A DNA stretch of 64,000 bases from Frankia alni ACN14a (GTDB taxonomy: Bacteria > Actinomycetota > Actinomycetes > Frankiales > Frankiaceae): NCBI RefSeq assembly GCF_000058485.1, contig NC_008278.1:1916962-1980961 (forward strand). Reading direction: 5' to 3'. Positions 34,901 to 44,633 of the stretch are shown one piece after another (the stretch's first letter is position 1; the number at the start of each line of letters is the position of its first letter). A program made the translations under genes and the position numbers. The notes under the pieces were generated by a model that saw only the letters and a program-made list of their open reading frames with translations, searched no databases and was not told where the DNA came from.

Positions 34901-35341
34901 ATGAAGAACTGGCGGGCGCTCGCCCTGACCGCCGTCGTGGCCGTTCTCGCAGCCTGCGGCGGTTCCGGTGGCACTGGCGCTGCTGGCGGCGCCGGGGCAT
35001 CCGGCGGGCCGCCGCCCGGGACCACGCCCAGCGCCGGCGCGTCGACCGCGGGCCGGGTGAGCGACTTCGACCTGGTTCACGACTCCGAGGCGGCGGCGAC
35101 GTTCGTGACGGCCTTCCGCGCGCAGTTCCCCGCCCTCGCCGCCGGCCGCAGCGATACCGCCCTGCGCGACGACGGCACCCACATCTGCGTCGACGACCTC
35201 CCCGAGGGCGGCGATCGCCTCGCGCTGACCCGCATCCCGGCCCGGTTCGCCGACGGTGGCGTCACCCCCGACCAGCCGACCGCCGGCGCCATCCTGGCGC
35301 TGGCCCGGTCGACGGTCTGCGCCGCCGCCTCAACGCCGTAG
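34901..35341 (+). CDS. Lipoprotein, DUF732-like
   Basis: The 146-residue precursor has a short positive start, hydrophobic helix and lipobox LAAC at about residues 16-19, then a Gly/Ala/Pro linker and an 85-residue helical domain with FVTAFRAQFPAL and a Cys pair (HICVDDL, TVCAAAS) typical of DUF732 secreted actinobacterial proteins. Function is unknown. An AAGGGGAG site precedes ATG 34901. A five-unit tandem array abuts that site. Confidence 0.75.
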   Translation: MKNWRALALTAVVAVLAACGGSGGTGAAGGAGASGGPPPGTTPSAGASTAGRVSDFDLVHDSEAAATFVTAFRAQFPALAAGRSDTALRDDGTHICVDDLPEGGDRLALTRIPARFADGGVTPDQPTAGAILALARSTVCAAASTP

Positions 35342-35358
35342 CGAGCGCCGGGAAGCCG

Positions 35359-36960
35359 TCAGTAGCCGCAGCGGGTCAGGTGGTCGGCGCCGACCCGGAA
35401 GGCGTCGGCGAGGACGCGGATGCGGGCGGGCCGGCGCGCCGGATCCGAGTCGAGCGCCCGGACCAGCACCTCGTCGAGGGTGTCCGGCACCGGAAACGGC
35501 AGCGGTAGCCCGCGCAGCGGCGCCGGCCCGCCGCGCGCCGGCGTGACGCCGGTCAGGCAGTGATAGGCCATGGCCGCCAGCCGGAACACGTCCGTGCGCA
35601 CCCCGATGCGGGGTCTGTGCAGCCCGAGGCGCTCCTGCTCGGGGGCCCGGTACTCGGCCGGCCCCTCCTCGGCATGGCGGGCGACCGTGGCGAGCCCCAG
35701 GTCACGCAGCGCCGGCGGGCCCGGCTGCGGACCGGTTCCCGGCAGGATCAGGCCGTCGGGGGTCAGAGCCCGATGGCTGTGTCCCGCCTCGTGCAGGGCC
35801 GCAAGGACGTCAGCCGCGTCCGCGGCGGCGCGCAGCAGGGCGACGGCGGTCGACGGGTTCGGCGCCCAGGTACGGCCCGGCGGCACCCGCCCCTCGCCCG
35901 GCAGCGCGCCCCACGGCCTCGGGCCCGCCGGCGGGCGCGGGGACGGGTGGCCGGGTCCGGGCAGCCGCACCGGATGGACACGGGGCCGGACCGACCCCCG
36001 GTCGGCGCGGCGCGGGGGGCCGAAGACCTCCCGCCAGGTCGGACCCGCCAGCCGGCCGGCGACCAGACCCGCCTCCACCGGCGTCACCTGGCCCTCGATC
36101 AGGTCGGGCAGGCCAGGCCGCCCGCCGATCTCGGCGAGCAGGCGGATCTGACTGTCCACGGTCGCGAGCTTCGCGTCCGCCGCGAACCCCGGCCGGCGCA
36201 CGAGGACGTGGCGGAACCACACCGGGCGCGCCGGCGGACCAGGCAACGAGGCGGTTCCCTCCCGCAGCACCCACGATCCGTCGCCGCCGCGCCGCTCCCG
36301 CGGATTGCCTTCCAGCAGGCAGGCGCGGGCCGCCACCCGCACCGTCTCACCGCCCGACCAGGACACGTCCGCGGGCGCGGTGCGGCGGGCGGGCGGGGGA
36401 TCCGGGACCGGCGTCGGGCCGTCCGCCCTGCCGGACCAGGCATAGCCGGCCGCGCGGGGCCACGCGTAGAAGGCGGCGCGCACGTGCGCGGCCACCGGCC
36501 GGCCGAGCCGGGCCCGCAGACCGCTCTCGTCCCACAGTTCGATGCGGATCGAGGTCGCCGCCTGCTGCTCGCGCCGCCAGCGGTCCCACCACATCGCCGT
36601 CGGCTGGTCCAGCGAGCCGGGAACGCAGAGAATCCATCGGTCGATTCCGTGGCCGTGCTCGCGGGCATTTCGCACCGCGGCTCGGAACGAGTCCCTGATC
36701 TGCGCGCGATGGCTCTCCCGCACCAATGGCAGGAGGTATTGCGCCTGCCAGGCGATGATCCGGTCATCGAGGTGGCCGAGGAACACATCGATCCCGGCGT
36801 CCCCGGGGTTGGCGCCTATCAGCCGGAAGCCCGGATGCAGCGCATCGACGAGCTGGGAGATCATCTGTTTGAAATCATCCCGCGCGCCGGCCTCGCTGTG
36901 CGTGCGCAGGCCGTGCACGCGAAAGTCGACGGGGAACGGGTCAAGGCGCGGATCCGGCAT
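35359..36960 (-). CDS. Degenerate nuclease-like domain fused to pseudokinase
   Basis: Residues about 20-160 look like a restriction-endonuclease-fold domain: a helix, AGIDVF with Asp58, then WQAQY where the usual catalytic Lys is Gln74. Residues about 240-530 resemble a Ser/Thr kinase in which the catalytic HRD is HRA (Asp replaced by Ala398), the metal motif is DLG (Asp420) and APE is present (YRAPEQ). No clear VAIK lysine is visible. The linkers are Pro/Gly-rich. I infer a signalling or sensing protein without conventional catalysis. ATG 36960 starts the first domain. No partner gene is adjacent. Confidence 0.7.
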   Translation of the reverse strand: MPDPRLDPFPVDFRVHGLRTHSEAGARDDFKQMISQLVDALHPGFRLIGANPGDAGIDVFLGHLDDRIIAWQAQYLLPLVRESHRAQIRDSFRAAVRNAREHGHGIDRWILCVPGSLDQPTAMWWDRWRREQQAATSIRIELWDESGLRARLGRPVAAHVRAAFYAWPRAAGYAWSGRADGPTPVPDPPPARRTAPADVSWSGGETVRVAARACLLEGNPRERRGGDGSWVLREGTASLPGPPARPVWFRHVLVRRPGFAADAKLATVDSQIRLLAEIGGRPGLPDLIEGQVTPVEAGLVAGRLAGPTWREVFGPPRRADRGSVRPRVHPVRLPGPGHPSPRPPAGPRPWGALPGEGRVPPGRTWAPNPSTAVALLRAAADAADVLAALHEAGHSHRALTPDGLILPGTGPQPGPPALRDLGLATVARHAEEGPAEYRAPEQERLGLHRPRIGVRTDVFRLAAMAYHCLTGVTPARGGPAPLRGLPLPFPVPDTLDEVLVRALDSDPARRPARIRVLADAFRVGADHLTRCGY

Positions 36961-37558
36961 GCGAGATCGCTCTTCCCGGGGCAGCGGAGGGAGACATCGG
37001 CCGACCGATCCTAGCTGATTCGTCCTGCTCCGGCTCGCTCCGGACGTTCCGTCCGGCCCGCCGCCGCAGCGCGCGGGGCGTTCCGCGGACGCCGCCGCGA
37101 GCGGCCCCGCGCGGCGCCGGCGACATTTCCCGCCGTGCCTCGCCGCTGCGACCGCCGACGTCCGCGTGGTTTCCCGAATCGAGCCCGATATTCGAGATAA
37201 CTTCGCGCCCCTACCCGGTCCTCTGTTCATCCGTTCATCTGTTCATCCGTTCATCGCTCCCGAGGAGCAGGCCCTGCAGCGGTTTTCCCGCCGTGGGCGG
37301 CCCGCCCGGCCCGTGCCGCCCGCGGTGGCTGCGGCCGCACCCGAGGTTCGGGCCGCCGCGGAAGCCTACGGCTGGGCGGCCCTCACGTTCTATGACCTCT
37401 CGGTGACCTGGTTGAACAACCGGTATGTGTGGCATTGTCCGGCTGCCGTGATCCCCTGGAACAGGTTGGCGAGGCGGCCCTGTTCGCCGGCCGCACGGCG
37501 GCCCCCGACGGGAGCTGACCCGTGCCCCCGCCGGCGGCAGCCGCGGGGGATCGGGGGT
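36961..37558. other. 598-bp region with a gene remnant and short repeats
   Basis: This region lies upstream of the pseudokinase fusion and downstream of recQ. It holds a methyltransferase-like remnant (separate entry) and an 8-base TTCATCYG-type tandem tract at about 37227-37258. TAGGAT on the minus strand near 37010 could be a -10 for the pseudokinase gene, but no -35 was found. Confidence 0.5.
37355..37477 (+). pseudogene. Methyltransferase N-terminal remnant
   Basis: The frame encodes LTFYDLSVTWLNNRYVWHCP, which resembles the helix just before the SAM-binding core in a class of actinobacterial methyltransferases (YD...V...YVWRCP). The SAM-binding glycine motif that should follow is absent and the frame then loses similarity, continuing antisense through recQ. 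I interpret it as a truncated leftover. It could instead be a chance match. Confidence 0.4.
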
Positions 37559-39532
37559 TCAGTCCGGTTCGGGCGGTTCGGCGGACGCGGCGAGGACGTC
37601 GAGAAGCTGCTCGCCGTACTTGGCCAGCTTGTTCTCGCCGACGCCGCTGATCGTGGCGAGGTCGGCGAGACTCGTCGGCATCCGCGTGGCGATCTCGCGC
37701 AGCGTCGCGTCGTGGAAGATCACGTAGGCGGGGACGCCCTGCTCCTTCGCGGTGGCGCCGCGCCACGCCCGCAGCCTCTCGAACACGGGCGCGGCCTGCG
37801 CCGGCAGGTCCACCGGCGCGGCGCGCCGGGCCCGGCCCGCGCCGGCCGAGGCGTCGCCGCCGCCGGATCGGACGCTCGACCGCGCGACCCGCTCGGGCTC
37901 GCGGCGCAGCGCCACCGTGCGCGTCCCGCGCAGCACGTCCGCGCTGGCCTCGGTGAGTGCCAGGGTGCCGTGTTCGCCCTGGACGGCGAGCAGCCCCTGG
38001 GCCAGCAGCTGGCGCACGACCCCGCGCCACTCGAGCTCGCGCAGATCCTCGCCGACGCCGAAGACGGTCAGGGTCTCGTGGCGGTGCTGGGCGACCTTGG
38101 GCGTGGACCGGCCCAGCAGGATGTCGATGACGTGGCCGGCGCCGAAGCGCTGGTGGCGCTCCCGGTCGAGGCGCAGCACGGCGGAGAGCAGCTTCTGGGC
38201 GGCGACCGTGCCGTCCCAGGACTGCGGTGGCTCGAGGCAGGTGTCGCAGTTGCCGCAGGCCGCGGTGCCGCGCTGACCGAAGTAGGCGAGCAGGCCGACG
38301 CGGCGGCATTCGACCGTCTCGCACAGGGCGAGCATGGCGTCGAGGTGGGTTCCCAACCGGCGGCGGTGCGCCGCGTCGCCGGGGGAGGCGTCGATGAGCC
38401 GGCGCTGCTGGACGACGTCCTGCAGGCCGTAGGCCAGCCAGGCGGTGGAGCGCTGACCGTCCCGGCCGGCGCGGCCGGTCTCCTGGTAGTAGCCTTCGAC
38501 GGACTTCGGCAGGTCGAGGTGGGCGACGAAGCGGACGTCCGGTTTGTCGATGCCCATGCCGAAGGCGATCGTCGCGACCATGACGATGCCGTCCTCGCGC
38601 AGGAAGCGGGCCTGGTTCTCGGCCCGGACGAGGTTGTCGAGCCCCGCGTGGTACGGCAGCGCGGGAATCCCCTGACCGGCCAGGAACTCGGCGATCTTGT
38701 CGACCGACGCCCGGGACAGGCAGTAGACGATGCCCGCATCGCCGGGGTGCTCGGTGCGCAGCAGGTGTAGCAGCTGCGCCTTCGGCTCCTTCTTCGGCAC
38801 GATGCGGTACTGGATGTTCGGCCGGTCGAAGTCGGCGACGTGGTGGTAGGCGTCCGCCAGGCCCAGCCGGGTGGTGATCTCCTTGTGCGTCTCCGGCGTC
38901 GCGGTGGCGGTGAGCGCGACGCGCGGGACGCCCGGCCAGCGTTCGTGCAGCATCGACAGCATCAGGTAGTCGGGCCGGAAATCATGCCCCCACTGCGCGA
39001 CACAGTGCGCCTCGTCGATCGCGAACAGCGAGATCGTGCCCCGGTCGAGCAGGCGCAACGTCGCCTCGACGCGCAGCCGCTCCGGCGCGAGGTAGAGCAG
39101 GTCGAGCTCGCCGGCGAGGAAGGCGGCCTCGACCGCGCGCCGCTGGTCGAGATCCTGGCTGGAGTTGAGGAAGCCGGCCCGCACGCCGAGCGCCCGCAGC
39201 GCGTCGACCTGGTCCTGCATGAGAGCGATGAGCGGGGACACCACGACCCCGGTGCCCGGGCGGACCAGCGCCGGGATCTGGTAGCACAGCGACTTGCCGC
39301 CGCCGGTGGGCATGAGGACCAGCGCGTCGCCGCCGTCGACGACATGATCGATGATCTCCCGCTGGCCCGACCGGAACGACTCGTAGCCGAAGACCCGCCG
39401 CAGGACCTGTGCGGCGGCGCCGGTGACCATCCCGGCACCGGCGCCCCCCGCGGCACCGGCGCCCCCGGCGGCGCCGGCGGAGGTGCCCGACGGGTCGGCG
39501 AGGTGCTCCGGGGGGCCGGGCGGCAAGGTCAT
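37559..39532 (-). CDS. recQ: ATP-dependent DNA helicase RecQ
   Basis: The 657-residue protein has the full RecQ layout: superfamily-2 helicase core (Walker [13 protein letters not shown] box in [19 protein letters not shown], motif [12 protein letters not shown]), RecQ zinc Cys cluster (CGNCDTC), winged-helix RQC region and a C-terminal HRDC domain (about 580-645). It unwinds recombination and fork intermediates in the cytoplasm. Residues 1-35 are Gly/Ala-rich. A perfect inverted repeat lies 49-78 bp upstream of the start. Confidence 0.95.
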   Translation of the reverse strand: MTLPPGPPEHLADPSGTSAGAAGGAGAAGGAGAGMVTGAAAQVLRRVFGYESFRSGQREIIDHVVDGGDALVLMPTGGGKSLCYQIPALVRPGTGVVVSPLIALMQDQVDALRALGVRAGFLNSSQDLDQRRAVEAAFLAGELDLLYLAPERLRVEATLRLLDRGTISLFAIDEAHCVAQWGHDFRPDYLMLSMLHERWPGVPRVALTATATPETHKEITTRLGLADAYHHVADFDRPNIQYRIVPKKEPKAQLLHLLRTEHPGDAGIVYCLSRASVDKIAEFLAGQGIPALPYHAGLDNLVRAENQARFLREDGIVMVATIAFGMGIDKPDVRFVAHLDLPKSVEGYYQETGRAGRDGQRSTAWLAYGLQDVVQQRRLIDASPGDAAHRRRLGTHLDAMLALCETVECRRVGLLAYFGQRGTAACGNCDTCLEPPQSWDGTVAAQKLLSAVLRLDRERHQRFGAGHVIDILLGRSTPKVAQHRHETLTVFGVGEDLRELEWRGVVRQLLAQGLLAVQGEHGTLALTEASADVLRGTRTVALRREPERVARSSVRSGGGDASAGAGRARRAAPVDLPAQAAPVFERLRAWRGATAKEQGVPAYVIFHDATLREIATRMPTSLADLATISGVGENKLAKYGEQLLDVLAASAEPPEPD

Positions 39533-39580
39533 CTGGCCACCTTACGGCCATCCGACCGGGTCGGTGGGCCCGTGGTCCGC

Positions 39581-39610
39581 GGCTGTGGACAACCGCCGTG
39601 GTCCACAGCC
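39581..39610. promoter_or_regulatory. Perfect 10-bp inverted repeat with DnaA-box-like arm
   Basis: GGCTGTGGAC at 39581-39590 and GTCCACAGCC at 39601-39610 are exact reverse complements with a 10-base spacer. The left arm plus two bases gives TGTGGACAA, the reverse of an actinobacterial DnaA box. It lies in the recQ promoter region and upstream of the divergent kinase gene. A closely similar site occurs at 63950-63974. Confidence 0.7.
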
Positions 39611-39769
39611 CGGGACGTTCGGCGAGGTCGGAAAGCCGACGACCATGGGCGGGCAGGGGCAGGCTCGCTACCATCCAGGTGATTTGTCACCGCGACGCCA
39701 GTACCCGTGGGAGTCGTCCACCCGTGGGCTCGGCGCGGCCGCGGTCCGGGCCGAGGAGAAGATCGCGTC

Positions 39770-41557
39770 ATGCCAACCGACCCGGAGCAGGTCGCGGTCG
39801 CGGCCCTGCGTCTCACCGATCCCGTCCAGGTCGGGCCCCACCGCCTACTCGGCCGGCTCGGCGGCGGCGGGATGGGCGTGGTCTACCTCGGCGACGGCCC
39901 GCTCGGCCGGGTCGCCGTAAAGATCATCAGATCCGAACTGGCCGACAACCCCAGCTTCCGGGTCCGCTTCCAACGGGAGCTACAGGCCTGCTTCCGGGTC
40001 CGCGGCCGGCACACCGCCCAGCTGCTCGACTTCGACATCACCGCCGAGCCGCCGTGGCTGGCCACCGAGTTCCTCCCCGCGCCCACTCTGGGCCAGCACA
40101 TCACCCGCCACGGCCCCCTCGACGAGGCCGACCAGGTGCGGCTGGCGGCCGGGCTCGCCGACGCGCTCGTCTCGATTCACGCGGCCGGCCTCATCCACCG
40201 CGACCTCAAGCCGTCCAACGTGATGTGGACGGCCACCGGGCCGATCGTGATCGACTTCGGGGTCGCCGCCGTACGCGACGCCGACCAGCTCACCGCGACC
40301 GGAGTGCTGATCGGCACGCCGGCCTGGTTGGCCCCCGAACAGGTCACCGTCGGTGAGGCGGCGGTGGCCTCCGACGTGTTCGCCTGGGGTGGCCTGGTGG
40401 GCTACGGCGCCACCGGGCAGCCGCCGTACGGGGAGGGGCCGTCCGACGCGGTGACCTACCGCATCGTCCACGAGGAACCCCGGCTGGACTACGCGCGGAT
40501 CGCGCCGTCGCTGCGCGAGCTGGTCCGCCGATCGATGGCCCGTCAACCCACCGACCGGCCGACGGCCGCGGAGCTGCGCGCCGCCCTCGCGGACGCGGCC
40601 GGCCTCGACGCCGCGTCAGGCTCGGGCGGCGGGTCGGGTCCGGGCGGCGGGTCGGGTCACGGTGGAGGGTCGGGTCCGGGTGGCGCGGCGGGCCGAGGCG
40701 GCCCGATGGACGACGGCGGGTCGAACGAGTCGGATCGTCCGGTCGGGTTCGGTCCGAACCGGGACGTCACGCTGACCGTCCACGCCCCCACACCGCCCAG
40801 CGGGCCGCCGCCGACGATCCCGTCGCCGCCGCTGCCCGTCGGTGGCCCGGCAGGCGTCGGCGCGTCCGGCGGCACACCGCCGTGGAACGTCTCGGGCGTG
40901 GTCGGTGCCGCGGCGGGCACGCGGCCAGGAGACACCTCCGCGGATGGGCCGAGGCGCCGGCGCGGCCGGTTGCTCGGGATCGGTGTCGCGGTCGTCGTGC
41001 TCGCGGCGGCCGCCGTCACAGCCGTGCTGCTCACCCTCGGGGGTGGCGGCACCGACGCGCCGACGACCTTCAGCTACACCGCGACCGGGCCCTGGCGACT
41101 GGTCGTCGCCGACCGCCAGTCCGGCGACGACGTGGGCTGCACCGTCACTCCGCACGGCGCCAACCCGTCCGGACTGGCAGGGTCGGAGACCGTCTACGGG
41201 GACAGGACCTTCCAGGTCCACCAGACCGGGCGAATCGAGCTCGACGTCACGCCGTCCCCGCCCGGCTGCCGGCTCACCGCGCAGGCCGGCGGCGGCGACG
41301 CGACCCTGCCGTTCACCGTCCAGCAGACCGGCGACAGCAGTGCCTTCCACGCCCCCAGCGCCGTCGAGGTCCAGGTCAAGGACTTCAACGGCAGCGAGAC
41401 GTGCGAGTTCGTGCTGCGCGATCTCGCCAGCGGGGAGAACGTCGACTTCGCCACCGCCACGAAGGACGCGCCGACCGTCCGACTCGACCCCGGCGGCCGC
41501 AGCCAGGTCTACCTGGCCGCCAGCGACTGCGCGGTGCGGATCGGCGCAGCCGGCTGA
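39770..41557 (+). CDS. Transmembrane Ser/Thr protein kinase (PknB-like)
   Basis: The 595-residue protein has a Hanks-type kinase domain (about 20-285: glycine loop GRLGGGGMGVVYLG, VAVKII lysine, HRDLKPSN at 143-150, IDFGVAAV, and GTPAWLAPEQ). A Gly/Pro-rich juxtamembrane region follows, then one membrane helix (about 401-423) and a 170-residue extracellular domain without PASTA repeats, containing a Cys pair. It is probably active. The ligand is unknown. ATG 39770 follows GGAGAAG. It is divergent from recQ. Confidence 0.92.
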   Translation: MPTDPEQVAVAALRLTDPVQVGPHRLLGRLGGGGMGVVYLGDGPLGRVAVKIIRSELADNPSFRVRFQRELQACFRVRGRHTAQLLDFDITAEPPWLATEFLPAPTLGQHITRHGPLDEADQVRLAAGLADALVSIHAAGLIHRDLKPSNVMWTATGPIVIDFGVAAVRDADQLTATGVLIGTPAWLAPEQVTVGEAAVASDVFAWGGLVGYGATGQPPYGEGPSDAVTYRIVHEEPRLDYARIAPSLRELVRRSMARQPTDRPTAAELRAALADAAGLDAASGSGGGSGPGGGSGHGGGSGPGGAAGRGGPMDDGGSNESDRPVGFGPNRDVTLTVHAPTPPSGPPPTIPSPPLPVGGPAGVGASGGTPPWNVSGVVGAAAGTRPGDTSADGPRRRRGRLLGIGVAVVVLAAAAVTAVLLTLGGGGTDAPTTFSYTATGPWRLVVADRQSGDDVGCTVTPHGANPSGLAGSETVYGDRTFQVHQTGRIELDVTPSPPGCRLTAQAGGGDATLPFTVQQTGDSSAFHAPSAVEVQVKDFNGSETCEFVLRDLASGENVDFATATKDAPTVRLDPGGRSQVYLAASDCAVRIGAAG

Positions 41558-41650
41558 GCCCGGCCGCATGGGCAGGGACTTGGACGAGTAGGCCCGAATC
41601 GCTTTCGAGACGCCAGGCAGTCGCTCACCAACTCTGCTGGCGCCGTACGG

Positions 41651-41965
41651 TCACGAGCGTGTCTCTGGGGGTGTGTCCGTAATCTTCGCCTTCCCTGAGG
41701 GGGCTCGCCGACGAGGGGGGCGGTCGACGAGGAACAGCACCAGCAGCAGCCCCGCGCTGATGGCCGCATAGGTGAATCCCCAGAAGACTGCGATCCACAC
41801 GGTGAGCACGCTGCCGATCGCTGTGCCGGCGCGACGCCTGAAGGTGCGCGCTGCCGTGTCACCGAACCGTCGGCGGACGGCTGCGGGCACCAAGGTTCCC
41901 GCGACAAGGTTGACCGTCATGAATCCGAAGATCCAAATTTGTTCACCCGAGGTCGCTGTGTCCAC
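41651..41965 (-). CDS. Small membrane protein, family unknown
   Basis: The 104-residue protein has two or three hydrophobic segments, a basic VRRRFG loop and a TVWIAVFWGF segment. It resembles the 60321-60641 product at several of these positions, so the two are probably paralogues. No domain name is known to me. The GTG at 41965 directly follows a TATCTTGATAC stretch that could be a -10, suggesting a leaderless transcript. The local DNA is less GC-rich than the surroundings. Confidence 0.65.
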   Translation of the reverse strand: MDTATSGEQIWIFGFMTVNLVAGTLVPAAVRRRFGDTAARTFRRRAGTAIGSVLTVWIAVFWGFTYAAISAGLLLVLFLVDRPPRRRAPSGKAKITDTPPETRS

Positions 41966-42108
41966 GTATCAAGATAGGGCGACAGAATCGCATACGAGGA
42001 CGAATTTCGGCGCGTGGGCGTGGGCCGTGGGAGTGGGCGGGAGTCGCGTACGGCTGGAGTGGGCGCCGAGCGTGTCCACCGCTCGGACGGTTGCGCTCGG
42101 GCGATGCA

Positions 42109-43224
42109 TCAGCAGATGCGGGGGAGCTGCTCGCCGAGCGGCCGGTCGACGATGCGGGTCCCGCCGAAGGCCGTGCGGGCGACGACGACGCCCGGATGCT
42201 CCGCGGTGACGGAGCCGATCATCACCGCGTCGCGTCCGGCCGGATGCGCCCGCATCGCGGCGAGCACCGCGTCCGTATCGGCCTCGGCGACGAACGCGAC
42301 GAGCCGGCCCTCGCAGGCCACGTGCAGCGGGTCGAGACCGAGGAAGCCACAGGCCGCCTCGACCACGGGCGGCACCGGCACCGTGGACTCGGTGAACTCG
42401 ACGCCGGCCCCGGCCGCCGCGGCGATCTCGCACAGCGCGGTCGCCAGACCGCCGCGGGTCGGGTCGCGCAGCGCGTGCACCCCGGGCATGGTCGCGGCCA
42501 GCATGGCGGCCACCAGCCCGTGCAGCGCCGCGGTGTCGGAGCGGACGTCCCCGCCGAACTCCAACCCCTCGCGGACGCTGAGCACCGCGATCCCGTGCTC
42601 GCCGATCGGCCCGGAAACGATGATCCGGTCTCCGGGCACCGCCCGGTCGGGCCGGACATCCACGCCGGGCGGGACGAGCCCGATGCCGCTGGTGTTGACG
42701 TACAGGCCGTCGGCGAGGCCGCGCTCGACGACCTTGGTGTCGCCGGTGGCCAGCCGTACCCCCGCCGCGGCGGCGGCGCGGCCCATCGCCTGCGCCACCC
42801 GGCCGAGGACGGCGAGCTCCAGCCCCTCCTCCAGGATGAACCCGGCCGACAGCGCCAGCGGGACCGCGCCGCGGCAGGCCAGGTCGTTGACGGTGCCGTG
42901 GACGGCGAGCTCGCCGATCGAACCGCCGGGGAAGAACAGCGGCCGCACGACGTAGGAATCCGTCGTGAAGGCCAGCCTGAGCCCGCCGACAGCCAGGACC
43001 GCCGCGTCCGCCAGCGCCCCGGCTGGCAGTGCCGTGTCCGTCGGCGCCGTGTCCGTCGGCGCCGCGTCCACCGGTGTCCCGCCGCCGGCGAACGCCGGGA
43101 GGAACAGGTGCTCGATCAGCTCGCTGGTCAGCACGCCGCCGCCGCCGTGGCCCAGCACGACCCGCGCATAGTCGCGCAGCGGAGCCGGGCAGGCCCAGCC
43201 CGTCATGTCCGCAAGGTCGGTCAT
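42109..43224 (-). CDS. hypE: Hydrogenase maturation protein HypE
   Basis: The 371-residue PurM-like ATPase ends in the conserved PRIC, whose Cys carries the carbamoyl/cyano group used to make the Fe-CN ligands of the [NiFe] centre. It accepts the carbamoyl group from HypF and passes CN to HypCD. DPTRGGL and GDTKVV motifs are present. ATG 43224 overlaps the hypD stop (ATGA). It is the last gene of the hup-hyp operon. Residues about 50-70 are a short repeat (PTDTA). Confidence 0.95.
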   Translation of the reverse strand: MTDLADMTGWACPAPLRDYARVVLGHGGGGVLTSELIEHLFLPAFAGGGTPVDAAPTDTAPTDTALPAGALADAAVLAVGGLRLAFTTDSYVVRPLFFPGGSIGELAVHGTVNDLACRGAVPLALSAGFILEEGLELAVLGRVAQAMGRAAAAAGVRLATGDTKVVERGLADGLYVNTSGIGLVPPGVDVRPDRAVPGDRIIVSGPIGEHGIAVLSVREGLEFGGDVRSDTAALHGLVAAMLAATMPGVHALRDPTRGGLATALCEIAAAAGAGVEFTESTVPVPPVVEAACGFLGLDPLHVACEGRLVAFVAEADTDAVLAAMRAHPAGRDAVMIGSVTAEHPGVVVARTAFGGTRIVDRPLGEQLPRIC

Positions 43225-44366
43225 GCCTGCATCGCCGCCGCCGGCCCGGTGGAGTCCGGCGAGTGGGCGCTGCCGGCCGGGGTGAGGCGCCGGTACTGGA
43301 AGTAGGCGGCGCACGCCCCCTCCGCCGAGACCATCGTCGCTCCCAGCGGGCGGCGCGGCGTGCAGGTCGTGCCGAACGCCGCGCAGTCAGGCGGCCGGAG
43401 CAGCCCCTGCAGCACCGCGCCGCTGCGGCACGCCGCCGGTTCGGCGACGGTGAGGCCGCCGACGTCGAACCGGATCTCCGCGTCGAAGTCGCGCCACGCG
43501 TCCGCGAGCCGCCAGCCCGAGTCCGGGATCGTCCCGATGCCCCGCCAGGCCCGGTCGCACACCGTGAAGACCTCGGCCAGGATCGCCCGGGCGGCCGGGT
43601 TGCCCTCGGGCTGCACCGCCCGCTGGTAGGCGTTGGCGAGCTCGGCCCGGCCGGCCTCGAGCTGCGCGACGGCGTGGCGTACCCCGTCGAGGAGGTCCAG
43701 CGGCTCGAACCCGGTGACGACGATCGGCATCCGGTGCGCGGCGACCAGCGGTTCGTACTGCTCGGTGCCCATCACCGTGCACACGTGGCCGGCCGCGAGG
43801 AACGCCTCCACCCGGTTGCCCGGGGCGGTGGCGACCGCGCTCATCGCCGGCGGGACCAGCACGTGGCTGACGAGCATCGAGAAGTTCGCCAGGCGGCGGC
43901 GGCGCGCCGTCACCGCCGCCAGCGCGTTGGCCGGCGCGGTCGTCTCGAAGCCGACCGCGAAGAACACGACCTGGCGGTCGGGATGGGCCTCGGCGAGGCT
44001 GACGGCGTCCAGCGGCGAGTACACCACCCGGACGTCCCCGCCGCGGGCCTTCACGGTGAACAGGTCGGTGTCGCTGCCCGGCACCCGCAGCATGTCCCCG
44101 AACGAGCAGAAGATCACCTCGGGCCGGGCGGCGATCGCCAGCGCCCGGTCGATCGTCTCCAGGGGCGTCACGCAGACCGGGCAGCCGGGTCCGTGGATGA
44201 ACTCGACCTGGTCGGCGAGGAGCTGGTCGAGCCCATGCCGGATGATCGCGTGGGTCTGGCCGCCGCAGACCTCCATCAGCGTCCAGCGCCGGCTCGCGGT
44301 GGCGGCGATCGCGTCCAGCAGCCAGCGGGCCAGGTCCGGGTCGCGGAACTCCGTCAGGTACTTCAC
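43221..44366 (-). CDS. hypD: Hydrogenase maturation protein HypD
   Basis: The 381-residue Fe-S protein has [14 protein letters not shown] and [11 protein letters not shown], two of the conserved Cys motifs used when the Fe(CN)2CO unit is assembled with HypC. The conserved FETTAP and MGTEQYEPL blocks are also present. GTG 44366 overlaps the hypC stop (GTGA), which fixes the start. Confidence 0.95.
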   Translation of the reverse strand: MKYLTEFRDPDLARWLLDAIAATASRRWTLMEVCGGQTHAIIRHGLDQLLADQVEFIHGPGCPVCVTPLETIDRALAIAARPEVIFCSFGDMLRVPGSDTDLFTVKARGGDVRVVYSPLDAVSLAEAHPDRQVVFFAVGFETTAPANALAAVTARRRRLANFSMLVSHVLVPPAMSAVATAPGNRVEAFLAAGHVCTVMGTEQYEPLVAAHRMPIVVTGFEPLDLLDGVRHAVAQLEAGRAELANAYQRAVQPEGNPAARAILAEVFTVCDRAWRGIGTIPDSGWRLADAWRDFDAEIRFDVGGLTVAEPAACRSGAVLQGLLRPPDCAAFGTTCTPRRPLGATMVSAEGACAAYFQYRRLTPAGSAHSPDSTGPAAAMQA

Positions 44367-44629
44367 CGGCTCGCCTCGACTTCGGCCGCGCCGAGTTCGG
44401 TGTCGAGCAGCCCGAGGTCGCGGAACATCGCCAGCGTCTGGCGCGCCGCGTCCTCGTCCACGCTCGTCAACGCGAAACCGGCATGGATGATCGTGTACTG
44501 CCCGACGGTGGCGTCGGGCAGGTAGGCCAGGCACACGGTCCTGGTGACGCCGCCGAAGTCGACGAGCGCCATCCGGGTGCCGCGGTCATCCCAGATCTCG
44601 GTGATCCGGCCGGGTATCCCCAGGCACAT
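44363..44629 (-). CDS. hypC: Hydrogenase maturation chaperone HypC
   Basis: The 88-residue protein starts MCLGIPG, with the essential Cys2 that holds the iron unit, followed by a small beta barrel. It binds HypD and the hydrogenase large-subunit precursor. It starts 4 bases after the hypF stop and overlaps hypD. Confidence 0.95.
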   Translation of the reverse strand: MCLGIPGRITEIWDDRGTRMALVDFGGVTRTVCLAYLPDATVGQYTIIHAGFALTSVDEDAARQTLAMFRDLGLLDTELGAAEVEASR

Positions 44630-44633
44630 CGCG

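Noticed and set aside
35359-36960. Active Ser/Thr protein kinase
   Set aside because: The catalytic Asp of HRD is Ala and the ATP-anchoring Lys is not evident, so I call it a pseudokinase.
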